Source: Pseudomonadota bacterium (lineage in GTDB: Bacteria > Pseudomonadota > Gammaproteobacteria > Burkholderiales > Burkholderiaceae_C). Taken from it: a stretch of 18,834 bases of DNA. The notes under the pieces were generated by a model. It had not been told where the DNA came from. It saw only the letters and a list, made by a program, of their open reading frames with translations, and did no database searches. The number at the start of each line of letters is the position of its first letter. Position 1 is the stretch's first letter. The stretch spans positions 1 to 18,834 of the forward strand of contig JAEWPH010000217.1 of assembly GCA_023460715.1 (NCBI GenBank), read 5' to 3'. Both the position numbers and the translations under genes were made by a program. This document shows positions 7,746 to 15,490 of this stretch, piece after piece.

Positions 7746-8411
7746 ATGCCCCGGTCACAGGAGCTGCCGCACCGCTGGCAATCGCTCGGCGCTGCCCTCG
7801 GTCGCGGCGGGGCCGCCTGGGACGCCGAAGGCGCCCGCCTGCTGCGCAGCTGGGGCCGCTGGCCCCGGGCATACCACGACACCACGCACCTGGCCGCCTG
7901 TCTGCGCCACCTCGACACGGTGCAGGCTTTGCAGCCGGCACCACTGCACGATGCGCCGGCCGTGGCCATGGCGCTGTGGTTCCACGACGCGATCTACTGG
8001 CCCTGGAGCCCGCGCAACGAAGAACGCAGCGCCGACTGGGCCCGCCGCTTTCTCACCACCCAGCAGCTGCCCACAACCTGGATAGCGGCGGTCGTGCAGC
8101 ACATCCTGGACACGCGCCACAGGCCAAACACCCCGACGACAGGCGATGCAGCGTGGCTGGTGGACATCGACCTGGCGATCCTCGGGCAGGACACCTCCAT
8201 CTATCAGGCGTTCGAGCGCAACGTACGCCGCGAGTACTTCTTCGTGCGCAGGGCCCGCTACGTCGCAGGACGCGGGGCCGTGCTGCAGTCGTTCCTGGAG
8301 CGCCCCCACATCTACGCCACCGAATGGTTCCGCAACCGCTATGAGGCAGCGGCTCGCCGCAACCTGTCGTGGGCGCTGGAGACCCTGCGCAGCGGCCAGC
8401 GGCCGGCGTAG
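7746..8411 (+). CDS. Predicted HD-superfamily metal-dependent phosphohydrolase (COG4339-like)
   Basis: This 221-residue protein resembles the COG4339 group of uncharacterised HD-domain hydrolases. Visible metal-ligand pattern: YHDTTH (43-48), the HD pair in WFHDAIY (H80-D81), H119 in VVQHILDT, and DIDLAILG (D140/D142). The C-terminal YRREYFFV-like block (NVRREYFFVRRARYVAGR) and RPHIYATEWFR also fit. The substrate is unknown. ATG at 7746 is the first in-frame start after argF; the frame remains open upstream inside argF. Position 28 bases after argF suggests co-transcription, not necessarily a role in arginine synthesis. It converges on the feo operon with 21 bases between and no visible terminator. 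Confidence 0.82.
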   Translation: MPRSQELPHRWQSLGAALGRGGAAWDAEGARLLRSWGRWPRAYHDTTHLAACLRHLDTVQALQPAPLHDAPAVAMALWFHDAIYWPWSPRNEERSADWARRFLTTQQLPTTWIAAVVQHILDTRHRPNTPTTGDAAWLVDIDLAILGQDTSIYQAFERNVRREYFFVRRARYVAGRGAVLQSFLERPHIYATEWFRNRYEAAARRNLSWALETLRSGQRPA

Positions 8412-8432
8412 TCCCGGCGTTCGGCCACCGCC

Positions 8433-8696
8433 CTACCGCTTGTCCAGCTCGCGCGGCGCCGATCGCGCTGGCATCGCGACGGGCTTCTCGCTTCCGGACG
8501 CCGCGGAGCCATCCCCGGAGCCGCAGGTGCCGCAGCTGCTGCAGCCGCCATCGCTGCCGCTCCCGCAACCCGGCGCCTGGGCCAGGCCGGGGTGCACGCT
8601 GCCGAGGGGCTGTCTCCAGCGCTGCGGCAGGTAGCGCCAGGCCACATAGAGCACGGCTGCGGCAACGATCAGGCCGACGATGATGTTCTGGACCAT
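8433..8696 (-). CDS. Small Cys-rich membrane protein linked to FeoB (DUF6587-like)
   Basis: An 87-residue protein with one N-terminal membrane helix (about residues 3-20, NIIVGLIVAAAVLYVAW) followed by a basic stretch and a Gly/Ser/Cys tail with cysteines at 44, 52, 55 and 58 (C-x7-C-x2-C-x2-C). It starts 6 bases after the feoB stop. Small Cys-containing single-helix proteins are known as FeoB partners in many bacteria, and I associate this type with DUF6587; the family name is from memory. The cysteines could bind iron or a cluster, which is inference. Ends 21 bases from the convergent HD hydrolase. Confidence 0.82.
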   Translation of the reverse strand: MVQNIIVGLIVAAAVLYVAWRYLPQRWRQPLGSVHPGLAQAPGCGSGSDGGCSSCGTCGSGDGSAASGSEKPVAMPARSAPRELDKR

Positions 8697-8702
8697 GGCG
8701 GT

Positions 8703-10622
8703 TCAACCTCCCCCGAGTGCCAGCGCGATGCGGTAGGTAACGAAGCTGGCGGCGTACGCCAGTGCGAACAGGTAGCCCGTCATGATGAGCGGATAGCGCC
8801 AGCTGTTGGTCTCGCGCCGCACGGCGGCGATGGTGGAGATGCACTGCGGCGCGAAGATGAACCACACCAGCAGCGACAGTGCGGTCGCCAGCGACCAGCT
8901 GCCGGCGATCAGTGGCCCCAGTTGCGCCGCGGCATCGTCGCCCGTCGCAGACAGGGCATACACCGTGCCCAGGGCGCCCACGGCCACCTCGCGGGCCGCC
9001 ATGCCCGGCACCAGCGCGATGCTGATCTGCCAGTTGAAGCCGATGGGCGCGAACAGCACGGCCAGGACGCTGCCGATGCGGCCGGCAAAGCTGTACTCGA
9101 TGGCCGGTCCCGTGGCGCCTTCGGGAGCGCCCGGGAACGATGACAGGAACCACAGCAGGATGGTGACGGCCAGGATGATGCCGCCCACGCGGCGCAGGAA
9201 GATCAGCGCCCGCTCCCACAGGCCGATCGCCAGACCGCGCAGGCTGGGCCAGCGGTAGGCGGGCAGCTCCATCAGCAGCGGCGTGGCGCCGGCGTTGCGG
9301 CGTGCCAGCTTGGCCACGGCCGCCACGGCCATGGCGCTGACGATGCCGCCGATGTAGAGGCCGAACAGCACCAGCCCCTGCAGGTTGAACACGCCGGCCA
9401 CGGTCTGCTCGGGAATGAAGGCGGCGATCAGCAGCGCATACACCGGCAGCCGGGCGGAGCAGGTCATGAGCGGGGCGATCATGATGGTCACCAGCCGGTC
9501 GCGCCAGTTGGGGATGGAGCGCGTAGCCATCACGCCCGGGATGGCGCAGGCAAAGCTCGACAGCAGCGGAATGAACGAACGGCCCGACAGCCCCACGGAG
9601 CCCATCACACGGTCCAGCAGGAAGGCGGCCCGCGGCAAATAGCCAGAATCCTCCAGCACCAGGATGAAGAAGAACAGGATCAGGATCTGCGGCAGGAACA
9701 CGACCACCCCGCCAGCGCCAGCAATGACGCCGTCCGTGAGCAGGCTGCGCAGCGTGCCTTCGGCCATGTGGGCGTTGATCCAGGCGCCCGCCCAGGCCGT
9801 GGCACCCTCGATCCAGCCCATGGGCGCCTCGGCCCAGCTGAACACGGCCTGGAACATCAGGAACAGGGTGGCGGCCAGCAGCAGCATGCCCCAGACGGGG
9901 TGCAGCACGACGGCATCGATGCGGTCGTCGCGGCGCAGGCTGACCTGGGGCTCGCGCACGGCCAGGTCCATGATGCGGCGCACTTCCTGGTGCAGTTGCA
10001 TCACCTGCTGCTGCGCAGGGACTTCGGACTCGGAAGCAGGTGCAGCGGCCTGCGCACGCGAGGCGGCCAGCGCGGCCGGCTGCACCTGGTCAAGCCATTG
10101 CACCAGCTCACGCGCGCCGCCGGCACGCACGCCGACGGTGGCGATCACGGGCATGCCCAGCTCGCGCGCCAGCACCTCGCGGTCGATGGCGATGCCCTGG
10201 CGCTCGGCCATGTCGCTCATGTTGAGTACCAGCACCATGGGCAGGCCCAGCGCGCGCGACTCCAGCACCAGGCGCAGGTTCAGGCGCAGGTGGGTGGCGT
10301 CGGTGACGCAGACCAGCAGCTCGGGCGCCGGTTCACCGGCACGGCGGCCGGTGACGATGTCCCGCGTGACGGCCTCGTCCACGCTCTGTGCATGCAGGCT
10401 GTAGGCGCCCGGCAGATCGAGCACGCGCACGCGGCGCCCGCCGGTGGTGACCAGGGTGCCCTCCTTGCGCTCGACGGTCACGCCGGCGTAGTTGGCGACC
10501 TTCTGGCGGGCGCCCGTCAGCAGGTTGAACAGCGCCGTCTTGCCGCAGTTGGGGTTGCCCAGCAGGGCGATACGCAGCGGTGCCGCGGCAGCGGCCAGGG
10601 TGGGTGTGGTGGCCTGGTTCAT
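8703..10622 (-). CDS. feoB: Ferrous iron transporter FeoB
   Basis: FeoB imports Fe2+ across the inner membrane. The 639-residue protein has an N-terminal G domain with G1 GNPNCGKT (22-29), the G2 threonine in AGVTVERKEG (T49), G3 DLPG (69-72) and G4 NMSD (134-137). The membrane part has two gate repeats recognisable by family blocks: SSFACAIPGVMATRSI with RLPVYALLIAAF, and GMAAREVAVGALGTVYAL. The C-terminal block FAPQCISTIAAVRRET is also typical. It is shorter than the 773-residue E. coli protein, mainly in the linker after the G domain. The start ATG at 10622 overlaps the feoA stop by four bases (ATGA), which implies translational coupling. Confidence 0.97.
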   Translation of the reverse strand: MNQATTPTLAAAAAPLRIALLGNPNCGKTALFNLLTGARQKVANYAGVTVERKEGTLVTTGGRRVRVLDLPGAYSLHAQSVDEAVTRDIVTGRRAGEPAPELLVCVTDATHLRLNLRLVLESRALGLPMVLVLNMSDMAERQGIAIDREVLARELGMPVIATVGVRAGGARELVQWLDQVQPAALAASRAQAAAPASESEVPAQQQVMQLHQEVRRIMDLAVREPQVSLRRDDRIDAVVLHPVWGMLLLAATLFLMFQAVFSWAEAPMGWIEGATAWAGAWINAHMAEGTLRSLLTDGVIAGAGGVVVFLPQILILFFFILVLEDSGYLPRAAFLLDRVMGSVGLSGRSFIPLLSSFACAIPGVMATRSIPNWRDRLVTIMIAPLMTCSARLPVYALLIAAFIPEQTVAGVFNLQGLVLFGLYIGGIVSAMAVAAVAKLARRNAGATPLLMELPAYRWPSLRGLAIGLWERALIFLRRVGGIILAVTILLWFLSSFPGAPEGATGPAIEYSFAGRIGSVLAVLFAPIGFNWQISIALVPGMAAREVAVGALGTVYALSATGDDAAAQLGPLIAGSWSLATALSLLVWFIFAPQCISTIAAVRRETNSWRYPLIMTGYLFALAYAASFVTYRIALALGGG

Positions 10623-10936
10623 GCCGCAGCGCCTTCCGGCTGGACTTCGACCAGGGCGGCCTCGTGGCGGCGCAGGGCGAAGGTGGCCTGCCCCACACGC
10701 ACGGCGATCGGCTCGCCGCCTAAGAAACCCCGGGACACCACACGCACCGGCTCGCCCGGCAGGAAGCCGATCTCCATGAGCCGCAGCACCACATCCTGCT
10801 GGGCCGGCGATTCGGCGGCGCGCAGCGCAGTCACGGTGGCAGGGGTGTGGCGGGGCAAGGTGTCGAGCCCGATGGCCGGCGTCGATGCTGCGGCCCGGGC
10901 CAGGGCGGGCGCAGCGCCTTCCTGGTTCACTTTCAT
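10619..10936 (-). CDS. feoA: Ferrous iron transport protein FeoA
   Basis: FeoA is a small cytoplasmic SH3-like protein needed for FeoB function. The 105-residue product has an Ala-rich lead of ~25 residues, then LRLMEIGFLPGEPVRVVSRGFLGGEPIAVRVGQATFALRR, the characteristic FeoA core. The start at 10936 is chosen because an upstream in-frame ATG (10969) overlaps the Fur-box candidate at 10954-10968, which should lie in the promoter. No good ribosome site is visible at either, so the start is uncertain by a few codons. It is the first gene of feoA-feoB-DUF6587. Confidence 0.9.
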   Translation of the reverse strand: MKVNQEGAAPALARAAASTPAIGLDTLPRHTPATVTALRAAESPAQQDVVLRLMEIGFLPGEPVRVVSRGFLGGEPIAVRVGQATFALRRHEAALVEVQPEGAAA

Positions 10937-10953
10937 GGCGGAGATGTTTGTAA

Positions 10954-10968
10954 TGATATTAATTCTCA
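10954..10968 (-). promoter_or_regulatory. Fur-box candidate upstream of feoAB
   Basis: On the plus strand TGATATTAATTCTCA matches the 7-1-7 Fur consensus TGATAATnATTATCA at 12 of 14 defined positions. On the minus strand it sits exactly between a possible -35 (TTAAAA, 10974-10969) and a possible -10 (TACAAA, 10952-10947) with 16-base spacing, each 4 of 6. The element is AT-rich in a GC-rich region and precedes an iron importer, which fits Fur repression when iron is plentiful. The Fur match is stronger than the promoter call. Confidence 0.8.
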
Positions 10969-11172
10969 TTTTAAGACCCGATCGCTCTGGCCGCTTGATC
11001 TGCGTCAGAGACCCCAGGCTGCATGCGCCGCTGCCGGCGATGCCACAGGCCCCTTGGCCCGCACAGGGCGGTATTCCACCACGGCCATGCAATGGCACCG
11101 GTCTGCACTGACTCCGCGGCACAATCGCGAGTTCCCCATGCCTGCCGACGCCGAGCGGCAAATTCCGCCGCC

Positions 11173-11493
11173 ATGACCCATCCCTGCCTCAGCTGCGGCG
11201 CCTGCTGCGCCAGCTTCCGTGTCGACTTCTCGGTGGAGGAGTTGCAGGAGTGTGGCGGCAGCGTGCCGGACGGGCTGGCCGTGCCCGTGACGGCCTTCAC
11301 CGCCCGCATGCGCGGCACCGACCACGTGCCCGCGCGCTGCGCCGCGCTCACCGGCCAGTTGGGCACGCAGGCGGCCTGCGGCATCTACGAATGGCGCCCC
11401 TCGCCCTGCCGTGAATTCGAAGCTGGCAGCGATGCCTGCAACCGCGCCCGCCAGCGCCACCAGCTGCCGGCGCTGGCCGATCCGCTGTCCTGA
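11173..11493 (+). CDS. YkgJ-family cysteine cluster protein
   Basis: The 106-residue protein begins MTHPCLSCGACCASFRVDFS, with the CxxCGACC signature of the YkgJ/UPF0153 family (putative zinc- or iron-chelating domain). Further cysteines occur in RCAALTG, AACGIYEWRPSPCREFE and DACNRAR, matching family spacing. Function is unknown; metal binding is a family-level prediction. ATG at 11173 is right before the signature; a 12-codon ORF (11138-11176) overlaps it by ATGA. It is divergent from feoA across 236 bases that hold the Fur-box candidate, so iron control is possible but unproven. It converges on kynR with 20 bases between. Confidence 0.88.
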   Translation: MTHPCLSCGACCASFRVDFSVEELQECGGSVPDGLAVPVTAFTARMRGTDHVPARCAALTGQLGTQAACGIYEWRPSPCREFEAGSDACNRARQRHQLPALADPLS

Positions 11494-11513
11494 GCGCCGG
11501 CCGCGGCCTTGCT

Positions 11514-12008
11514 TCATGCGCCGCTCGCCGGGCCTGCAGCCCCCACGGGCAAACCGCCCATCTGGCCCTTGAACTCCTGCAGCGAAAAATAGGTATGTGC
11601 ATGCCGCACCCCGGGCAGCCGGTGGAGCTTGCGCTGCAAGAGGTCGGAATAGGCGTCCAGGTCCTTGGCCACCACCACCAGCAGAAAGTCCTCCGGCCCC
11701 GAGATGCCGTGGAACATCACCACCTCGGGAATGGCACACACGGCTTCCTCGAAGGCGCGCGAGGCGATCTCGTTCTGGTGGTCAATGCCGACCATCACAA
11801 ACGCCATCACGCCGAAGCCCAGCGCCCGCCGGTTGAGCAGCGCGTGGTAGCCGCTGATCACGCCGTCGTCTTCCAGGCGCTTGACGCGGCGCCAGCAGGG
11901 CGACTGCGAGAGATGGGCGCGTTGCGCCAGCTCGCCGGAGGTCAGCCGTGCGTTGTCCTGCAGCGCCTCCACCAATTGCAGATCGATGCGATCGAGTTCG
12001 CCGTGCAT
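11514..12008 (-). CDS. kynR: Lrp/AsnC-family regulator of kynurenine genes
   Basis: The 164-residue protein starts LDRIDLQLVEALQDNARLT and has the AsnC-type winged helix-turn-helix at about residues 5-60 (SQSPCWRRVKRLEDDGVI), followed by the RAM/ligand-sensing domain (VVMFHGISGPEDFLLVVVAKDLDAY). It is divergent from kynB. In Pseudomonas aeruginosa the equivalent Lrp-type regulator KynR sits beside kynBU and activates them in response to kynurenine; the same role is inferred here from position. The start ATG at 12008 has a good GAGGAA site just upstream. The C-terminus has a ~10-residue Ala/Gly/Pro tail. Confidence 0.88.
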   Translation of the reverse strand: MHGELDRIDLQLVEALQDNARLTSGELAQRAHLSQSPCWRRVKRLEDDGVISGYHALLNRRALGFGVMAFVMVGIDHQNEIASRAFEEAVCAIPEVVMFHGISGPEDFLLVVVAKDLDAYSDLLQRKLHRLPGVRHAHTYFSLQEFKGQMGGLPVGAAGPASGA

Positions 12009-12053
12009 AGAAATTCCTCAAAAGCGCTTACACAGAATCAATTATCCAATCTT

Positions 12054-12070
12054 TGAATACTTCATGAATA
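12054..12070. promoter_or_regulatory. Tandem TGAATA repeat, candidate KynR operator
   Basis: TGAATA occurs at 12054-12059 and 12065-12070, an 11-base period (one helical turn), inside an AT-rich patch (about 12036-12072) of the kynR-kynB intergenic region. An 8-bp palindrome TTCATGAA overlaps the second copy. Lrp/AsnC proteins often bind phased AT-rich degenerate sites. Assignment to KynR is inference. Confidence 0.45.
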
Positions 12071-12075
12071 ACCTG

Positions 12076-12105
12076 GTGACCGCACCATGAGATAGCGAAT
12101 AGGAT
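12076..12105 (+). promoter_or_regulatory. Possible kynB promoter
   Basis: GTGACC (12076-12081) and TAGGAT (12100-12105) are each 4 of 6 to consensus with an 18-base spacer, placing a start about 20 bases before kynB. The TGAATA repeats lie just upstream of the -35, where an activator would sit. The match is weak, as expected for an activator-dependent promoter. Confidence 0.35.
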
Positions 12106-12132
12106 CGCCCCAACACAGCCTTTTGTCCGTCC

Positions 12133-12777
12133 ATGCACCCACCCTCTCGTCTCTGGGACATCTCCGTTCCCGTGCATGCCGCCAGCCCGGTCTTTCCAGG
12201 CGACACGGCCTATTCGCAGCAGTGGTGCGCCACCATCGGCCCGGGCTGCCCGGTGAATGTGAGCGCCGTCACGCTGTCGCCGCACGTCGGCTCGCATGCC
12301 GATGCCCCGCTGCATTACGACGCGGATGGCGCCAGCATCGGCCATGTGCCGCTGGAGGCCTTCATCGGACCCTGCCGCGTGGTCCACGCCATCGGCTGCG
12401 GCCCGTTGATCACCTGGGCACACATCGCCCACGCGGTAGAGGACGGCGCCCTGCCCTCCCGCGTGCTGGTGCGCACCTACGACCGCATGCCCGTGGACCG
12501 CTGGGACGGCCAACTCACCGCCTACGCGCCCGAAACCATCGAACGCCTGGCCGACCGCGGTGTGGTGCTGGTGGGCATCGACACGGCCAGCATCGACCCG
12601 GCCGACAGCAAGACGCTCGCCAGCCACCAGGTGATCCGCCGCCGTGGGCTGCGCGTGCTGGAGAACCTGGTGCTGGACGACGTGCCGCCCGGCGACTACG
12701 AGCTGATCGCCCTGCCGCTCAAGCTCACCACGGCCGACGCATCGCCTGTGCGCGCCGTGCTGCGTGGGTTGGGATGA
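12133..12777 (+). CDS. kynB: Arylformamidase (kynurenine formamidase)
   Basis: KynB hydrolyses N-formylkynurenine to kynurenine and formate, the second step of tryptophan breakdown. The 214-residue protein belongs to the cyclase-like metal-dependent family: LWDISVPVHAASPVFPGDTAY at the N-terminus, the metal motif HVGSHADAPLH (51-61; H51, H55, D57, H61), and VLVGIDTASIDPADSK followed by SHQVI near the active site. Length is typical. ATG at 12133 has no strong ribosome site. It is divergent from kynR and is separated from kynU by 251 bases of repeat-like sequence. Confidence 0.95.
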   Translation: MHPPSRLWDISVPVHAASPVFPGDTAYSQQWCATIGPGCPVNVSAVTLSPHVGSHADAPLHYDADGASIGHVPLEAFIGPCRVVHAIGCGPLITWAHIAHAVEDGALPSRVLVRTYDRMPVDRWDGQLTAYAPETIERLADRGVVLVGIDTASIDPADSKTLASHQVIRRRGLRVLENLVLDDVPPGDYELIALPLKLTTADASPVRAVLRGLG

Positions 12778-12780
12778 GAC

Positions 12781-12905
12781 ACCCCCCTGTGGCGCTGCGC
12801 GCCTTCCCCCCGCTCTCGCCCCGCTGCGCGTGGCGGGCAGGGGGACGCAGCCCTCGCTGCGGGGCGGCCCTTGCTCGGCTGCCACTCGCCTGGGCCGCGC
12901 CCGTT
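12781..12905. repeat. GC-rich intergenic repeat-like element
   Basis: The stretch after kynB is non-coding and internally complementary: GCTGCG (12794-12799) pairs with CGCAGC (12846-12851), and CCCCC within 12806-12811 pairs with GGGGG (12840-12844), giving a long imperfect hairpin. Its wording (CCCCCCTGTGGCGCTGCGCG opening, then the GGGGACGCAGCCCTCGCTGC core) resembles an intergenic repeat I recall as abundant in Acidovorax-type genomes. The family assignment is from memory; only the fold potential is directly seen. Confidence 0.5.
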
Positions 12906-12950
12906 GCATGCGACGCGAGTAACGATCAGCGCAATAGAGAGCGGGTCCCT

Positions 12951-13014
12951 GTAAATATTCATATTTTTGGCCTCAATCGCTTACTGCATAAGCGCTGGTA
13001 GCTATTAATTTCAA
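12951..13014 (+). repeat. AT-rich dispersed intergenic repeat, copy 1
   Basis: The element reads AAATATTCATATTTTTGGCC, then the stem CGCTTA (12978-12983), loop CTGCA, stem TAAGCG (12989-12994), then CTGGTAGCTATTAATTT. This resembles a very common Comamonadaceae intergenic repeat with core TGGCCTC..CGCTTA-n-TAAGCGCTGG.AGCTAT. A diverged copy in reverse orientation is present in this window at 16819-16881. The repeat ends about 14 bases before the kynU ATG, so it forms most of the kynU leader. Function unknown. Confidence 0.65.
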
Positions 13015-13028
13015 AGTACCACACCACC

Positions 13029-14309
13029 ATGACCAGCCTGAACGATTGCCGCGCGCTCGACGCCGCCGACCCCCTGCGCCCGCTGCGCGAACATTTCGCC
13101 CTGCCCGCAGACACCATCTACCTGGACGGCAACTCGCTGGGCGTGCTGCCCAAGGCCGCCGCCGCGCGGGTCGCCGATGTGGTGGCGCGCGAATGGGGCA
13201 CGGACCTCATCCGTTCGTGGAACACCGCCCGCTGGTTCGACCTGCCGCAGCGGCTGGGCGACCAGCTGGCGCCGCTGATCGGCGCCGGTCCTGGCGAGGT
13301 GGTGTGCACCGACAGCACCTCCATCAACCTCTACAAGGTGCTGAGCGCTGCGCTGAACATGGCCCGCGAAGACAGCCCCGGCCGCACGCGCATCGTGAGC
13401 GAGCGCAGCAATTTCCCGACCGACCTGTACATCGCCGAAGGCCTGTGCAAGGAGCGCGGGCTGGAGCTGGTGCTGGTGGAGCCCGAGGACATCGCCGCCG
13501 CGCTGACGAGTGACGTGGCCGTGCTGATGCTCACGCATGTGAACTACCGCACCGGCGCCATGCACGACATGGCGGCCCTCACGGCCGCGGCGCATGCGCA
13601 AGGCATTCTGTGCGTCTGGGATCTGGCCCACAGCGCGGGCGCCGTGCCGGTCGATCTGCAGGGTGCAGGCGCGGACTTCTCCATCGGCTGCGGCTACAAG
13701 TACCTGAATGGCGGACCCGGCGCTCCCGCTTTCGTGTGGGTGCACCCGCGCCATGCCGACCGCTTCTGGCAGCCCCTGTCGGGCTGGTGGGGCCATGCGG
13801 CACCCTTCCAGTTCACGCCGGACTACCAGCCCGCGCCGGGCATTACGCGCTACCTGTGCGGCACGCAGCCCATCATCAGCCTGTCGGCCTTGCAGTGCGG
13901 GCTGGACGTGTTCACGGTAGCGCAGGCGCTGGGCGGCATGGCGGCGCTGCGCGCCAAGTCACTGGCGCTCACCGACCTGTTCATCGCGCTGGTGGAAGCG
14001 CGCTGCGCCGGCCACGGCCTGGGGCTGGCCACGCCGCGCGAGCACGCACAGCGCGGCTCGCAGGTCTGCCTCACCAAGGACACCGGCGCCTACGCCATCG
14101 TGCAGGCCCTCATCGCGCGCAACGTGATCGGCGACTTCCGCAAGGGCGACGGCGGCACCGGCCGGCACAAGAACATCCTGCGCTTCGGCTTCACGCCGCT
14201 GTACATCGGCTTCGAAGATGTGTGGAATGCCGTCGAACACCTGCGCGAGGTACTGGAGACGGGCGAATGGCAGCGCCCGGAATTCAACCAGAACAACGCA
14301 GTGACCTGA
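13029..14309 (+). CDS. kynU: Kynureninase
   Basis: This PLP enzyme cleaves kynurenine to anthranilate and alanine. The 426-residue protein has the kynureninase opening [20 protein letters not shown], the [18 protein letters not shown] substrate block (63-80), [13 protein letters not shown] (93-105) for phosphate binding, [12 protein letters not shown] (169-180), WDLAHSAGA (197-205) and the Schiff-base lysine in [14 protein letters not shown] (K224). C-terminal [16 protein letters not shown] is also typical. Length is normal. ATG at 13029 lacks a clear Shine-Dalgarno. kynA begins 19 bases after its stop, so the two are co-transcribed; whether kynB joins them through the repeat region is open. 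Confidence 0.96.
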   Translation: MTSLNDCRALDAADPLRPLREHFALPADTIYLDGNSLGVLPKAAAARVADVVAREWGTDLIRSWNTARWFDLPQRLGDQLAPLIGAGPGEVVCTDSTSINLYKVLSAALNMAREDSPGRTRIVSERSNFPTDLYIAEGLCKERGLELVLVEPEDIAAALTSDVAVLMLTHVNYRTGAMHDMAALTAAAHAQGILCVWDLAHSAGAVPVDLQGAGADFSIGCGYKYLNGGPGAPAFVWVHPRHADRFWQPLSGWWGHAAPFQFTPDYQPAPGITRYLCGTQPIISLSALQCGLDVFTVAQALGGMAALRAKSLALTDLFIALVEARCAGHGLGLATPREHAQRGSQVCLTKDTGAYAIVQALIARNVIGDFRKGDGGTGRHKNILRFGFTPLYIGFEDVWNAVEHLREVLETGEWQRPEFNQNNAVT

Positions 14310-14328
14310 CCCGCAAGGCGACCCCACC

Positions 14329-15240
14329 ATGTGCCCCCACGCCCAGAACGCCCACGCCACGCCCTCTGCACCCCAGAGCGCGGCGCCCGCAGACGCTGCC
14401 AGCAGCACACCCGAATCCATCGTCCACGCCGAGCGGGCTCAGCTCGACTTCAGCCGCGACATGAGCTACGGCGATTACCTGCAACTCGATGCCATCCTCA
14501 CGGCGCAAAAGCCGCTGTCGTCCGCGCACGACGAGATGCTCTTCATCGTCCAGCACCAGACCAGCGAGCTGTGGATGAAGCTCATGCTGCACGAACTGCG
14601 CGCGGCCATGGGCCACGTGGCGCGCGACGAGCTGCAGATGGCCTTCAAGATGCTGGCGCGCGTCTCCAAGATCATGGAGCAGCTGGTGCACGCCTGGGAC
14701 GTGCTGGCCACCATGACGCCGCCCGAGTACAGCGCCATGCGCCCTTCGCTGGGCCAGTCCAGCGGCTTCCAGAGCTACCAGTACCGCAGCATCGAGTTCT
14801 CGCTGGGCAACAAGAACCGCGCCATGCTGCGCCCGCACGAACACCGCGCCGACCTGCTCGCCCAGGTGCAGGCCGCCTACGAGGCGCCCTCGCTGTACGA
14901 CGAGGCTCTGCGCCTGCTGGCGCGGCGCGGCATCGCCGTGCCGGCCGACCACCTGGAGCGCGACTGGACCCAGCCGTACCAGGAGAGCGAAGGCGTCACG
15001 CAGGCCTGGCTCACCGTGTACCGCGACCCGCAGCGCTATTGGGACCTGTACCAACTGGGCGAAGAGCTGACCGATCTGGAAGACGCCTTCCGCCTCTGGC
15101 GCTTCCGCCACGTGACCACGGTGGAGCGCGTGATCGGCTTCAAGCGCGGCACCGGCGGAACGGGCGGCGTGAGCTATCTGCGCAAGATGCTCGACGTGGT
15201 GCTGTTCCCCGAGATCTGGCAGCTGCGCACGTCGCTGTAG
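14329..15240 (+). CDS. kynA: Tryptophan 2,3-dioxygenase
   Basis: This heme enzyme opens the indole ring of tryptophan to N-formylkynurenine, the first step of the pathway. The 303-residue protein shows [13 protein letters not shown] (45-57), the distal histidine in [11 protein letters not shown] (H76), the substrate-binding region [17 protein letters not shown] (137-153), the proximal heme histidine in [12 protein letters not shown] (H261) and the glycine-rich KRGTGGTGG loop (272-280). The first ~30 residues are an Ala/Pro-rich lead not needed for the fold. ATG at 14329 lies 19 bases after kynU. A strong terminator follows, ending the kyn cluster. Confidence 0.97.
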   Translation: MCPHAQNAHATPSAPQSAAPADAASSTPESIVHAERAQLDFSRDMSYGDYLQLDAILTAQKPLSSAHDEMLFIVQHQTSELWMKLMLHELRAAMGHVARDELQMAFKMLARVSKIMEQLVHAWDVLATMTPPEYSAMRPSLGQSSGFQSYQYRSIEFSLGNKNRAMLRPHEHRADLLAQVQAAYEAPSLYDEALRLLARRGIAVPADHLERDWTQPYQESEGVTQAWLTVYRDPQRYWDLYQLGEELTDLEDAFRLWRFRHVTTVERVIGFKRGTGGTGGVSYLRKMLDVVLFPEIWQLRTSL

Positions 15241-15264
15241 CTGCGCGCCACCGGCCGGAGAAGG

Positions 15265-15296
15265 ACGCCCCGCATGGCTTCGATGCGGGGCGTTTT
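15265..15296 (+). terminator. Intrinsic terminator of the kyn cluster
   Basis: A perfect 11-bp stem ACGCCCCGCAT (15265-15275) / ATGCGGGGCGT (15283-15293) closes a 7-base loop and runs into TTTT, 24 bases after the kynA stop. The following bases to 15490 show no clear gene or promoter. Confidence 0.9.
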
Positions 15297-15490
15297 GCTT
15301 GGAACCCGGGCGGCGAAACACCTGCATACCGGCATGGCTGCCGCCGGGCCCTGCCCGCAGGGGGCGGATACCGCTGTGCTGCCCGTCGGTTCACGCCCGC
15401 GGGTATTCTTCGGCGCTCTGGCCTTTCGCCAGTTCCATCCTCCGTCCGCCAGCTCCGGCCTCGCTTGCCGCGTCCCCTCACCTCTCACCC

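Noticed and set aside
5533..7969. Long antisense frames over argD and argF
   Set aside because: They mirror well-supported sense genes and contain no recognisable domains.
7746..8411. HD-domain protein as a Cas3-type or defence nuclease
   Set aside because: There is no helicase domain, no CRISPR array and no defence neighbours; the pattern fits small COG4339-type hydrolases.
8053..9219. Antisense frame spanning the 3' end of feoB and the HD gene
   Set aside because: It is an Arg-rich frame without motifs and conflicts with three supported genes.
11138..11176. 12-codon ORF overlapping the YkgJ-family start by ATGA
   Set aside because: No ribosome site or regulatory residue pattern is evident, and the overlap can arise by chance; noted only in the gene entry.
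12781..13014. Hidden small gene or insertion sequence remnant between kynB and kynU
   Set aside because: No frame shows a start with ribosome site or transposase-like residues; repeat-type structure explains the sequence better.
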